64,000 nucleotides of DNA from Yamagishiella unicocca. Taxonomy: Eukaryota > Chlorophyta > Chlorophyceae > Chlamydomonadales > Volvocaceae. Made by a program: the position numbers and the translations under genes. The stretch is taken from positions 64,797-128,796 of the forward strand of contig BDSL01000167.1 of NCBI GenBank assembly GCA_003116995.1. Reading direction: 5' to 3'. This document shows, piece after piece, positions 23,249-35,600 of the stretch (positions within the stretch are counted from its first letter, which is position 1; each line of letters starts with the position of its first letter). Under the pieces are notes generated by a model. That model saw nothing but the letters and a program-made list of their open reading frames with translations, was not told the DNA's origin and did no database searches.

Positions 23249-26200
23249 CTACGCGCTGTTCCGGGCATCCAACTCGGCCAGCAGGTCGTTGATCCAAGTG
23301 GGGGTTGTGTAGCCTGCCAGGAGCAGTAATCGTGAGGAAGGGGCGGGATCGTAAACGGCATGAGAGGACGAAGAGAGAGTGTCAGCGCTGACTAAGGCTG
23401 GCAGCGGGTCGTGTAGAGGGAAAAGAATGCGAAGAGCCCTGTATCTGGGGCCAGGTAGGTGCCGCGTTATTGACAACAACGTCAAAACCAAGCTACGTGT
23501 TATTAGCCGGCCAAAGAGCCTGGGTCATAGCAGCTGCAGTGGCGGTTGGGAGCCAGGTGTAAAGCGGTGTCACAGGCTGGCACCATGGCCAGGGGTGCAA
23601 AACTCACTGCTGAGCCAGAGAGCGGCGCTCCCATCCCTCCTCTTGAAGTCGGGCCGCTTCGGGTTGGTCTTGTTGAAGCGGTTGTCATACCTACGGACAA
23701 CGTACGTGCCTTTTGAGGGAAAGACGAGGCCCATTTTGCATTCGTGGTACCAGTCCTTTGCCTCTCCCTGCCTCTCCCCGCCAGCCCCTTGCCTCCTCAA
23801 GCAGGACGTACTTTCCTGCGCATCGTTCATTCAAGCTGCTGCATATAATGATAACAAAGACGCCGAACACGCTGTCCGCCTTAGCTCCACCTCGCTCACC
23901 AGTCGTCCGGGTTGCCCCGCAGCGCCTCCCAGTTGGCCAGGTCCGCAGACCTCCTGTCACCACCGCCGGACGGCTGCGGCTGCTGCTGCTGTGGCTGGGG
24001 CAGCGAGAATGAGGCCCGTGCGGCGTCCATCTCCGTCAGCCATGCTGCCAGCCAGCCGGGCGCACTACGGCCTGTCAGGGTGCACGCAGGGGGGTCGCGT
24101 TGATGGTGTGGTGGCGGAAACCGGGGCCTATCGGCTGGGCAAGCCCCATTACAGACCAAGTCATGTTCAAGCCTGGCAAAAATAACTTACTCTCTATCCA
24201 GAGGACGACACTTCCGTCCTTCCTCTTGAAGTCCGGCTGCTTCGGGTTGGTTTTGTTGAAGCGGTTGTCATACCTATTAAGCGGGCAGCACCAAAAAGTA
24301 AGACAGGCATAAGGTGTCAAGACTTGGGCTTTGGAGGTAGCGCGCAAGCGAAATATTAAGGATCCGTGCGCTGGCGTCCACAAATGCACCGTCAATTAAG
24401 GGAAGCCAAGACGAGGCACTCCCATTGCTTTCCTATTCCCAGGTAAGTTGCAGACCGGTGTCGCAACACGTTTGATCTCATCCCTGCCCTCAAAGGGCCT
24501 CCAACACGTCAACTCTGGTATGTACGGTAAGTTACACACGGGGGAAGGGGCACCGCTGACCCGGGCATATACCGCCATCCTCGCACAGTTAATCCACTGT
24601 AACCGTTACAACGAAAACGCTAATCCCACATCTCCAATCTGGGTCCCTGCAGCAAGCCCAACTCCTCCCTGTACCCACCACTCCTCCGGGTTGCTCCGCA
24701 GCGACTCCCAGTTGGCCAGCTGGGCTTCGCGTCGGCCGTTGCTGTAGGCCGTTCCCACCCGCTGTTGAGCTACTGGTTGTGGCAGGCCGGCTGCTGCCCC
24801 CTGTTGCTCTGCGTGCTGCGGCTGCTGCGGTTGCTGGTTCTCCATCGGCTGAACGCGCCCATCCCACGGGCCAACGGACGTGGGCGCAGGCCCCTGCAGG
24901 ACCTGCACCCCGTAACTGTAGATGTAGGGCTGCGGGCCGGTGCCGTCCGGTGCTGCGCCAGGTGCACCCAGACGGCCAGTGACCCGAACACGTGAGCCCG
25001 GAGCCACCCCTGCCAGGATGGCGGCTGCTGGGCCGTGAGTGCGAACCTGCACCGCACCACACCGCACCAAGCTCAAGATCACATTCCGTTTAGCGGCATG
25101 GTGCACGCACGGCCCCATGGACGAAGGCATGCAGCAGCGAGGTGTGGTTGTTGTAACGGTTACAGTGGGTTCCAGACCAAGAGGTAGAACCATCGGGCGC
25201 ATCGCCTGACACTGAACAAGACGGAGGAAACAAAAACCGACATGCACCGAAACAAAGGCAAACCACCAGAACACCAAATTCGGCATCCTTTCTTGCGGGT
25301 TGTCGCCAATCGTCTTGTGTGCGGGGGACCGGCTGAGGTACTGGTGGATTCCTGATCGGCTCGGGTTGTCTTGGGGAGCGGGGTTTCCCGTGCTTCATAC
25401 TTTCTGGCTATATAGGCGTGTTGAGCCCTGCTAGGGGTCCGTGCCTTATGGGATGAGAGGTGGCTGGTTCCGATGTTTGCATCGTTGCGGCGCTTCACTG
25501 GTTCGTCGGGTGCTGGGCTGTTAGGTTGGTTGGTGGCCACTTCCTGATAGGGGAGCCTCTAGTGCAAATTCCCCCTGGGGTGCTGGCTGCTGCTCTGTAT
25601 GCCTACGGCCTGTCAATTTGGTGTTCTGGTGGTTTGCCCTTGCTTCGGTGCATGTCGGTTTTTGTTTCCTCCGTCTTGTTCAGTGTCAGGCGATGCGCCC
25701 GATGGTTCTACCTCTTGGTCTGGAACCCACTGTAACCGTTACAACAACCGTGCACCCCAGGGGGAATTTGCACTAGAGGCTCCCCTATCAGGAACTGGCC
25801 ACCAAATTGGACAGTCCAATGCATCCGTCGCGGCTAGTGGAGGCGAGTGGTGGCAGCGATCGAGCGAGGCGGCATCATCGCGCACCGCATATGTGGAGGT
25901 CTTCATTCTCAGTAGTACGTCGCACTTCGCCTAAATGAAGCCAGGACGGACGCGCGATGGAGCGGTGCACGCTAAGTCATTGACCCCGTCGTGGCCCTGC
26001 AAGTGCGCGCGGATGACATATGCGACGGACCGACCCACGCACCTCAATTTCATCGTTTTCGTGCCCGAATCCGCCCACCCTCATGACCACGGGCGCGTCC
26101 TGCGGGGACCTGGCAGCTGGCAGCCGGACCTCAGATACCACGCAATCCAGTTGCACCCAGTTGGCACTGGACGGCTGAGAGGGATCGAAGCTGCTGCTTC

Positions 26201-26366
26201 TAGCGATGCTCGAGCAACGCCCAAACGATGTAGGCAGCGTGTCGCGACGCACGCGGTGGGGGGGCTTGACGAGCGCCGGACCGGCAGCTCGGTTCTGGGG
26301 CTGTTGCTGCGGGCGGGTCATTCCCTTAATCCGCCATAAATCCAAAGGCGCACGGAGGAGGAGCAT
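23249..26366 (-). CDS. OSB-like organellar single-stranded DNA-binding protein (OB fold plus two PDF motifs)
   Basis: Six exons (26366-26043, 25046-24679, 24273-24191, 24071-23900, 23690-23608, 23313-23249) sum to 1095 nt, 364 residues, phases consistent. Residues 1-65 are rich in Arg, Ser and Pro and suit an organelle transit peptide. An OB fold follows: NWVQLDCVVSEVRLP in exon 1, then HGPAAAILAGVAPGSRVRV and QPYIYSYGVQVLQ in exon 2, the usual strand order of SSB/OSB proteins. Two PDF modules follow, each split by a phase-2 intron at the conserved Trp: WESLRSNPEEW joined to YDNRFNKTNPKQPDF, and WEALRGNPDDW joined to YDNRFNKTNPKRPDF. Plant OSB proteins carry one to three such motifs and act in mitochondrial or plastid DNA maintenance (family knowledge). 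The intron between exons 1 and 2 is about 1 kb and holds inverted repeats. The next gene upstream is a paralogue on the same strand. Confidence 0.82.
25143..25755. repeat. Two inverted copies of a roughly 145-bp dispersed repeat
   Basis: The segment 25609-25755 (plus) and the segment 25143-25290 (minus) are almost identical, facing each other across about 320 bp. Each ends in a palindromic motif TGTAACCGTTACAAC. Diverged fragments or just the end motif occur at about 22905-22962, 24596-24612, 27418-27433 (minus) and 38826-38900. The repeat lies inside the first intron of the OSB-like gene. It is probably a short non-autonomous transposon family; no coding capacity is visible. Confidence 0.8.
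25530..25802. mobile_element. MITE-like element with 52-bp terminal inverted repeats
   Basis: The arms 25531-25582 and 25750-25802 are reverse complements with about one mismatch, enclosing about 165 bp that include one copy of the dispersed repeat. The element begins with TGGTGGCCACTTCCTGATAG. I could not identify a convincing target-site duplication, so the exact ends and superfamily are open. It sits in the OSB-like gene's first intron. Confidence 0.7.
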
Positions 26367-28645
26367 TGTTGTATGTGTCGAGGCGCGACCGGCTGGTGTG
26401 GGACGTCGTGGGTCAGTCCCTGTCAGTCGGCCCGTCGCGACCCCTGTGTTGCAAGCGCGAAGTTCTCTAGGCCAGCCTTGCCACCCAGAACATTAAAGTA
26501 TGAGTTATTAACGACAGCTGGCTTAGCGCGAGCTGCCTTGGAGTTTCAAAGAAGTCCGGGAGCCGCCGTACTTCGGTGAGCATTAGAGGTTTCCGCGGCG
26601 CCAAACATGTAATGCCTCCCCTGTTTCAGCACGGTGTCCGAGTAAGTGTAAACACTTTCCATCTGCCTCGTTAGCGCCTCGCAACTCGCAGGCTTTCGGC
26701 GCCAGGCAGTCTCGGTAGGCTCTGTGCCCTAGTGCCTGTGAGTGAGCTGCCCAATATACGGCCTTATCCAGCTGTAGAAAGGACTTCGGACGTGCGGAGA
26801 GCAGGATGTCTCGCGGGATAGGGCGACATCTTGCACACTGGTCCGCCGGCCGCGCGTAGAAATTTTATTGTGAGGACAAACGTTTCTCTCCCTCTTCCAC
26901 CACCACCACCATCAGGCAATCTGCTTCAGTCGTCCCCAGTGCAGTCGGTTATCCAGTCAGCCCCAGTGTAATCGGTTCAGGTCGGTTATAGTTTGCGTGA
27001 GCTGTCAGTGATGCCTGATTAGCCTTCACCCAGTACTCATGCAACCTGCACGGCCGCGCTGGACGAACTCCAACTTTGCCTTTATGCCCCGACGCAAGAC
27101 GTTTGCAAGCTGCTGCCTGGACAAGACGCTGCGGCTCTGAGGCATTACCAGCAGAGAGTGGACGGACATGCGGGCCTGGCACTCCTGGCGTTTTCGAAGA
27201 GAGTCCCCTCGCTTTAGGGTTCTGCGCGTGCTGCGGGGCGGCAGGCAGCGAGCGTTGGGATCAGGGCTTGTTAGCGGACACCATAGCCATTTGTCCGGCG
27301 ACTCCCTGATCATTTTTCATATTTCTACATTTGGGCATATTTGGGTGTTCGTGTCTTCACACTCGTGTCCGTTGAACGCCACCGACCGTCACTTTGTACC
27401 AACGTGCGTGATGTTGTCGTTGTAACGGTTACATAGACGTTGCGTGATGTGTTGTAAAGCTTGTAAGGCTGAACGGCGTGTCATTGCAGTTATCCATTTA
27501 GCGGCGTGGCCTATAGGAAGGGCGGTGCGGCGTGCAGTGCGCTGAATGGCAGCTGACCCATTGATGTCCTGACAGTCAGCCACTGGTATGGCCTGTTTGT
27601 TGGTCGTCGGTCATCATGGGATGTCACAACTGGCACGCCGGAGCTCGCATCCTTTGAATTGGATGTGCACTACTCCGTATCACGAGGACACAGCATATCA
27701 TATTTCCAAAACACAACCTGACCTCTTGGGAAAGTCCAAATCCCTTGACATGGCTCCTCCAAAATGACCAGAAGCACTATCCGTGCCCCTAATTGCACTG
27801 AAAACCATCATAACTACCACCTACATAGGGCTTGACCCCAAATAACAAATACGGCTGACCGCCGGGTAGCCCGTGATGTCCGTATCCAAAAACATGCCCA
27901 GTAGTGCGGCAGTGGTGAACAACAGTATCCTTTGGAAGGGAAGGCCCCACCACACCAAGTGCCTGGCCGAGCAAGAAAGCAATCCCTGCAGCTGGAAGGT
28001 TTCGAGAAAATATTCCCATGATACGTGACAAATACCACCACTAGGGATACCCTTACCTACCCTCAAAATGGCACCTCATCGGGAAATGTTTCCGGCTGCG
28101 TCTTCCGCTAGTACCGATATTCGCAACGCGTGCCGCGGGGCGCCCCCGCCAATGTCACTAGAAGATGAGGCGCCACAACGTCCGCCAGCAATGGAGAGCG
28201 AGAACAACACACCGCAGCTGCTTCGCTCCGAGCGACTCAACAGCGGCCCTGCCTGCTCCGCTTGGGTACACGGCATCACCTCAACCCTGGCTTGCAAACG
28301 CTATATGCTTGCGTTGCAGCCCACACCTGTCCCGAACCTACTTAATACCCGGATGTCGCGTACCGGTCACCTGATCAGCCGTGAGGACAGCTCAGCAGGA
28401 GCAGCTCCACCCGTTCCCCGTCCAGCTGCCGCCCGCTAGCATCCCCGGCAGCGAGCTGCCCCGACCATAACACATGCCCATGGCGGCGGTGGCGGTGGTG
28501 ATGGTGTCAGACCTAGGACGTTACCTCCCATTTGCAGGAGGCACTTCAGGTGGCAGCGCCACTGGACATACCCTCGCAATTACCCCAATAGCGCCGTCCA
28601 AAATGCGGCCGGCCCTGGCAGATTCGAGAGATTCCCCCGTCGTCA
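26367..28645. other. Region between the two OSB-like genes, no gene recognised
   Basis: This separates the 5' end of the two-module gene from the 3' end of the four-module gene, so it should hold the promoter of the former. The stretch 27640-28066 has a different, less GC-rich composition, and minus-strand frames within it run for about 80 codons without matching anything I know. A copy of the TGTAACCGTTACAAC motif (minus) lies at about 27418-27433. A CCACCA run lies near 26898-26913. Confidence 0.5.
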
Positions 28646-31600
28646 TCAGTAGCCACCGCCGTAGTTCGCCGCTGACCGTGCCGCGTTCCGCTGCTCCTGC
28701 CGGGCGTCCAGCTCCTCCAGCAGCTCACCCACCCACTCGGGTGTGCCACGGCCTGGAGGCAGGGTGGACGGTGCGGGGGTTGCATGTCACTCAGCGAGTG
28801 GATAGATAGAGCTCGCCCGCTACAGATCGTTGCGCACCACACTTCTGAGGGGAACGAGGGCCCAATTGGTAGCCCCTGGCAACTCACTCGTGAGCCAGAG
28901 CGCGACCGCACGGTCGTCCTTCCTCCGGAAATCGGGCCACTTGGGGTTGGTCTTGGAGTAGCGGTTGTCGAACCTGCAGCACCGGATCCCGGATGCGACA
29001 GTGCGAGGCATCAGTGACGCAGTCGCGACGCCACAGGACCATTGCGCCAGTCCGCCATTAAACTCAACCCGTAAGGCCATTTAGGCAACCAGCGTAACAC
29101 GTCGAGGTGAGGTTGGTGAGTACGGCTGCAATAATCCATGGCTCGGAAAATGCAGTACTGAACTGGCTACCCGGGCCCCTTAACGCACGCGGGTGGTGGA
29201 TGCAGACATGCACAATCCCCCTTAGTGCACCCACCACTCGTCGGGGTTGTTTCGCAGTGCCTCCCAGTTGGCCAGCTCCTCAGCCCTCCTGGCGTCACGG
29301 TCCATCATCACGCCGCCGCTCCCCTGCTGCTGGTACTGCTGCTGCTGGTACTGGTCCGGCTGCTGGTAGTTCTGCTGCTGGTACTGCTGCTGCCCCAGGG
29401 CGCGCTGCTCGTGCCGGGCGTCCAGATCTGCCAGCAGCTCGTCAATCCACTCGGGCAGCTCGTAGCCTGTGGGCAGGGCCGGGCGGGGTGGAGGTTTTGA
29501 GGAGACCGTGGGCCGACACACATACGAGTCGAAGGAGGGGGTGATTGCAGGGCGTACGCTATTGAGGCGCCTCACAGAGCGCCAACGGCATCCACACAGC
29601 CAGGGTACATGTCATGGGTAAGGTACCGCACGCGCCCCCCCTGCCCTCGCGCCACCTACTGCTCAGCCACAACGCCACAGAGCGGTCGTCCTTCCTCTTA
29701 AAGTCCGGCTGCTTGGGGTTGGTCTTGCTGCGGCGGTTGTCGAACCTGCGGATGGATCCACACGTGACAGTTAAGATCGTTGAGTTACGGTTGTGAAAAC
29801 TCTTGACGAATACGGTCGATAGGGCGGTGCACTCGTCTTTCACGTTTCTCGCCAAACATTCCAGCCAGCGATGAGTTATTTTCACTAACAGGAAAGGGGT
29901 GACTGCTCCCTACTAGGCAGACTGAGCACACCTAACATGCCAGCAGGTGCTCTTACTTACATCCTCAACGCCACCGCGAATAGTGTGCGCAGCTCGGTCA
30001 CAACTGCTCAGCGGTCCGCACGGTTCTAATCCTGGCCTCACCCCCTCACACACCCTGGGCCGGACACCCTGGGCCCCCGGTTCGCAGCCCGCACACCCCA
30101 CAAACTAGTCTCACCACTCAGCAGGGTTGTTCCGCAGCGCCTCCCAGTTGGCCCGCTCCTCGACCCGCCTCACGTCCTGATCCGGCGAGCCGGCCTGCTG
30201 GTACTGCTCCTGGTACTGCTGCGGGGCTGCCTGCTGGTAGCCGGCACCGCGCTGCGACTGCCGGGCGTCCAGCTCGGCCAGCAGGTCGCCCACCCACTCC
30301 GGTGTGCCGTAGCCTGGATGGGAGCCGGAGGGATGGGGGCAGAGCTCGGGAGACTGACCTACGCAAGCCAGCAAGCCGTGTGTCCCAACACGGCCCTCCA
30401 CTACCCCCTGCCAGGCAAGTGCGCCCCAGGGGTGCGGGGCAGGGCCGCATGCACTCACTGTCCAGCCACAGCGCCACCATCCGGTCGTCCTTCCGCCGGA
30501 AGTCGGGCTGCTTGGGGTTGGTCTTGCGGTTGCGGTTGTCGAACCTGCAGGCAGGAAAGGAGGCAAGGAGGGCGCAGAGGGGCAGCTTGGTTAGCAACCT
30601 TGGCGCCATCCGCCGAGTTGAACCCCGCACACATGCCCCCCCTCACGCCTGCATGCAAGCCCGCAATCCGCAGCACTTGCAGCGAGGTCCCTGAGCACAT
30701 GCCCTCATGACCCAACCTCACGTCGCCGGCACTGCCCTCCTCGCATAACCTCCCCCCTGAACGATACCGACACCCCCACCCCACGGCAACGCATGCCTCC
30801 CCGGCGGGCCCATCAGACCCCTGCCTAACCCCAGCGTCACGACCCACCACTCCTCCGGGTTATTCCGCAGCGCCTCCCAGTTGGCCAGCTCCGCCGCCCG
30901 CTTGTCGCCTCCGCCGCGGCTCTGCCCCAGCTCCTGCTGCCGTACATCGAGCTGCGCGAGCAGGTCGGGGGACCAGTCAGGCACGTCGCGGCCTGCAGCG
31001 CAGTGGGAATGAAGGCCGGGGGTGAGAGACGCAAACGAGGCATGACGCGCCTTAAGCGGAGGGAGATGTGGGGGGCGACAAAGCACACGCGCACAGGGCC
31101 GTAAAACAGCGGCCATGGCCATGTACTACGCCAACCCTGCCGGTGCTTAAGCTTGCAGAAGAGGGCCCCCAACCGTTGTCACGCTCTGGTTGGATTGCTT
31201 TCGTGTCCCTTGTCCTTTTCCCCCGGTCCCCAACCCGCGACATGACAGGCGGCCATGCATCCCGACTCACCTTCAACCCAAATGGCCACCGAACGATCGT
31301 CCTTGCGCACGAAGTCGGGCTGCTTAGGATTGGTCTTGCGGGTGCGGTTATCGTACCTGGAAGCAGAGGCATGCAGACGTCGCTTACACTCTTGTGCGCG
31401 TCCCTTCGTTATACCACAAACCACAATTAGGCCCCAACTTGCAGAGAAGATGGCCCAGCGTGTAAGTTTGACATGCTGCTTGGTTTTCAAGCGCTGGCAT
31501 TGGCACTGCGCGACTCCGAAAGCCCGATACGGGTCTAAAAGCACCAGATCGGTCCCAAGAGCACCGAAAAACCGACACAACACAGCTCTGTTGCCCCACC

Positions 31601-31769
31601 ATTCGTTTGGGTTTGCTCGGAGCGCCTCCCAGTTGGAAAGGATTTCGTCGCGCTTGGACCAGCGGCAAGGCACCAGCGGCCGAGTGGTTTGAATCTTCCG
31701 TGCCGGGGCAAGCATGGGCGCTGGCTGGCATCTCGGCACCAGCCGGTTCGCAACCAAGTGCGTCAACAT
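28646..31769 (-). CDS. OSB-like protein with four PDF-motif modules and no visible OB fold
   Basis: Nine exons (31769-31600, 31356-31271, 30992-30848, 30544-30459, 30313-30115, 29745-29660, 29466-29235, 28973-28888, 28752-28646) sum to 1197 nt, 398 residues, every phase matching. The start ATG (31767-31769) opens a basic segment lacking acidic residues (MLTHLVANRLVPRCQ...), typical of an organelle transit peptide. Four modules follow: WEALRANPNEW + YDNRTRKTNPKQPDF, WEALRNNPEEW + FDNRNRKTNPKQPDF, WEALRNNPAEW + FDNRRSKTNPKQPDF, WEALRNNPDEW + FDNRYSKTNPKWPDF. Linkers repeat a block like GYGTPEWVGDLLAELDARQ, and the third linker is Gln/Tyr-rich. All four PDF exons are 86 nt with phase 2 at entry and phase 1 at exit. 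The protein ends GGGY. PDF motifs bind ssDNA in the plant family; an OB-less form would rely on them alone. An undetected upstream exon remains possible. Confidence 0.82.
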
Positions 31770-32615
31770 TGTGGCGGCTGCCGATATGACGACCGAAGGC
31801 GAAAGGTTCGGGCTTGGGAAGTAAACACGCGGTAAAGCCAGTCACAGTAACTTATTAGATGCCAAGGCAATTGAGCTTTTCTATATGTCCTGCCGGGGCG
31901 GATCCGCACTCCTCGCCGTACGCTCGCTTTTTGTGGACATAAGCAAACAGCCGCCGATTGCCCTATGTTGCTGATTGATGGCTACCCGCTGTGATACTGC
32001 AACGTAAAACCCGAGGTTGGACTCGTGATGATTGTGATGCCGTCGGTTTGCAAAACGCCAGTCTTGCCCAGCAAAATGCACACGAGCTGCATCCCTCCCA
32101 TTCAAGGCATGCCATCCAATTTCTTGCAATGGTCTAGATATGACAACATTGGTTGTTGCCGCGATGTGCAGTAGCCCTCGAGGTTTCAAGACGAAGAACA
32201 AACGCAACGACTGCTGCAATGCCTATGATCGGAAATTGCACTTATAAATCCATTTCAATTGAGCGTGTCGCGTACATGCACTTCTCATGAGTACTCTCGG
32301 GTAGCCGGGTTCTTGGGGTGTTGGGGCTACTTGTACGACTCGGCTCATCCACACAAGCACTCCAACTAGGCCAGCAAGTAGTCGATCCCAGCGGCTAGCC
32401 AGGGCGTGCAGTGCTCGTTGTTTATATCCGATCAGGTGCTTCTTGCATACGGCCATCATCACTCAACGCACCCTGCCCTGAGCCAGTCGTCCGCGCATAT
32501 ACCTCCCTAGCTCCACCAGCGCTGGCGTAATTAGCAACACATCCATATTCGTGATCTACAGCTACCGGGTGTTGTTCCACAGGGCGGACTTCAGCGCAGG
32601 CACATCGGCGCAACA
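31770..32615. other. Divergent promoter region between the OSB-like gene and the kinase gene
   Basis: About 850 bp between the ATG of the four-module OSB-like gene (minus) and the ATG of the kinase (plus). It must hold both 5' UTRs and promoters. I see no OB-fold-like exon on the minus strand and no clear TATA box. A minus-strand frame at about 31881-32219 stays open for 112 codons, but its composition is not exon-like. Confidence 0.5.
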
Positions 32616-35600
32616 ATGCAGCATCAACTTCCCTCGCGGGCAGGCACTCGTTCAGCCTCACAGCACGCGCAGCAGTTTAAGCCATGTACCTTCCACCTTC
32701 GAAGTCGGCAACAGCTGCCAGTCCGTCCTGTCGTGGTGCAAGCAACTGGGCCCGAACTCGCGAGCATCGCGGACGCGGTGCAGAGCGTTGTGACCGCCGC
32801 CGCGGCGGTGGCTCCCGCCCCGCTGCAGCCAGCGGTTACCACCATCGGCGGTGACATAGCAGCGCTCGCCACACTGTCGCCAACGCTGCCGGGCATCGGC
32901 AGACTTACGGTGCGTGCCGGCCTGAGCACCGCCGAGCCTGCCGCTGCGGCGACCTACCGCTACTCGCACGCCCGACCCCCCACGGGCCTGCAGATTTCCT
33001 CACCACCCGTCGTTGCTGATGTAGGCTCTCTACTACACCCTGTTTACGAAACCCAACCCGCTGTGGAACATCTGGGACTTCTATGTGGCCGCACCCCTTA
33101 CGGACGGCCGGAACAAGCGCTGGAGCAGCGATGATTTCCAGCTGCGGGACAAGCTGGGCGGTGGCAACTTTGGCATCACTTTCGAGGGCCTGAGGCTGAC
33201 GGTGAGACCCCCCAGTCCGTCCGGTCACACGGCGTTAGGCCACGACGTAAATTAGGTACTGCCACACCTCTCCGCTCTGGCAAGTGCAACAGGCTTCAAG
33301 CTAGCGGCTGCAAAGTAATGCACAGAAGTGCTTCTCTCACTGATGGCGATCCCACGCCCCCCTGCCCCTTGCTTGCTCACTCTTGACGCAACCTAGGCCG
33401 TAACCTCCCCCCGACAGCGCAGCGCAATGAAAACGCGGCTGCTAGCTGAAAGGAATTGTAACACGGGGTTCGGTGCTCCGTGTTGTCATTGCGGCATTGC
33501 GGCTCACTGGGGGCACTGCCGTACAGCTCCCGATGTTGGGCACACCTGCTGCTGCTCCGACTGCCGCCTGACCCGGATCGTGGCCGTGGCCTTGCGTGGC
33601 TCTGATGGCTCCGACCCGTCCGCCCCTGTGCTGCCAGGCGGACGACGAGGCTGTCACCACTCGGAGCAAGCTCACCGCGGACCAGAAGAAGAGGCGGGTA
33701 GTGCTCAAACGCGTCAACATGGACCGGCAGGGGGTCAGGTGGGTGGGGTGGCAGGGAGGAAGGTCGCAGGGGGGTGGGGTCACAGGACGTGGAGTGACAA
33801 GGGGTTTTTAGGGTGTTAAGACGGGTGCGTGCGCGCAGGGTAGAGTAGGGTTTAGGGGTACTCATGGGGTAAGTCAGTGGTGGCGGCGGTGGCGGTGGTG
33901 AGTGCAGGCAGCGGTGAGGGATGATGCGCCACTGGTAGCGAAGGCGCCGGGGAGGGAAAACAGGTGACTGAAAGGGCGTCGCCGGCAGCAACAGCACTGG
34001 GGGTATGCTTTCATCCTGTTTGGAGGCTAGCGAGGAAAGGGAGGGGGAGGGGTGCCCGTCCAACTGACCCGGGAGCACCAGGGCTCAGCACTGCAGCCCG
34101 TCAAGGCCGTGGTCGGGCTCGTGATGCCCTCGACGGAACGGTCCTTGTCAGTTGGCAGGTACGTCGCCCGCTGGGGGGTTCTGCGCCTGTGGTAGGACCA
34201 GCCATCTGGGGCAGCGCGCTGTCATCATACGACCCCTGGGGTCCGCCCTGGGGATGATAGTGGGGCAGTCGGCCCTCGCTATCCCAGCGCCGCTTCCGGC
34301 TGATCGTACGTACAGTCGCATGCGCATGATCAAATGTGTCGTACGCTACCGTAGTCGTATGAGCGGCGGGGTCCGGTGGATGTAGCAGCGGGCAGATAAC
34401 GTGCCGAGGAGCCTTGCCGCGTGCACCCCGGGTGCCGGTGCTGGGGCTGCGTTGGCGCTGGCTGGCCCCCATGCTGGCTCGTGCATCGGTGCTCGACTAC
34501 TACCGACGAGTGTTGGACTGCTACCGACGAGCGCTCAACTACTGCCGGCGAGTCAAACCAAGTCCTCCTGCGATGCGAACAAAGGTTTTGATACAAAACA
34601 GTTGTTCTGGGCTTTAATTGCTTGGGCCTACGGGTTTCCCCTGAACCCCCCTCCCGCACCTCCTCCCCAAACGCCCTCCCTTGCAGGACCGACTTCCTTA
34701 AGACGGGCACCCTGGCGAAGGGCAGCGCCGAGACGGGTATGGTGGAGGCGTACATGTGCGCCAAGATCAAGCGCAACCCCATCGCCGCCTCCTCGTGCGC
34801 CGAGTTCTTGGGCTTCTTCACCAGCAGTGAGTGGCGGCCCCGCGGGTGCCGGAGCCGGGCAGGGGGCCACAGCCGCACCGCTGCCGGCAACCACCACCAG
34901 GTGTTGCCAATCACGAGAGCTCCCAAGAGGACCTGTCTGACCCCATAGGGCGCCCCATGCCCCGCGTCCCTCCTCCGCAGCCACCTCCGATGGCGCGTTC
35001 ACCAAGGGCAGCCAGTGGCTGGTGTGGAAGTTCGAGAGTGACGCCACGCTGGGTGACGCTCTGGACGGCAAGCTGGGCCCCTTCCCCACCTGCCTGGAGG
35101 AGTTTATGATGGGGGGCAAGAAGATACCCGAGTCCGTGCCGCAGGACAAGCGCGACATCAACGTGCGTCACGGCGCAGGAGGGCGCTGGGCGGCAGAGGA
35201 TTAGATGGGGAGGGGGAGGGGGTCAGATGCCTGCGGTAGGCTGCTTCCAATGCCCGGCGTATGCACCCAGGGCAGGTTGGGACCGGGTACAGGGGCTTGC
35301 TGCTGTAGGGCGGCAATAGGTGTCGCAGCGGCCTATGGGTGTGTGCCTGGATGCCTTGCGGGGCAGAAAGCCTACCACTCCTTAAGGCGTTGTCGAGGGC
35401 ACCGAACCCTAGGTCAGGGACCCCAATGGTCTTCGGCACCAGCCAGCCCTTGATTACTAGGTGCCCGGGAGCATGTGGGCCGCCCTGCTCTGCCCCGGCT
35501 GCACCACCCGCTGGCTCAACCCCCCATCGTTGGTCCCTCTCCCTCCACCTGCAGGTCATCAAGAGCGTCATGCGGCAGGTGCTGACGGGGCTGCGGCGGC

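Noticed and set aside
27789..28066. Minus-strand frames of about 80 codons with a distinct composition
   Set aside because: Several frames overlap, no family is recognisable and no splice partners are seen; possibly an old repeat fragment.
31881..32219. Possible OB-fold exon upstream of the four-module OSB-like gene
   Set aside because: The 112-codon frame does not show the alternating strand pattern of the OB fold seen in the paralogue, and no junction phase supports joining it.
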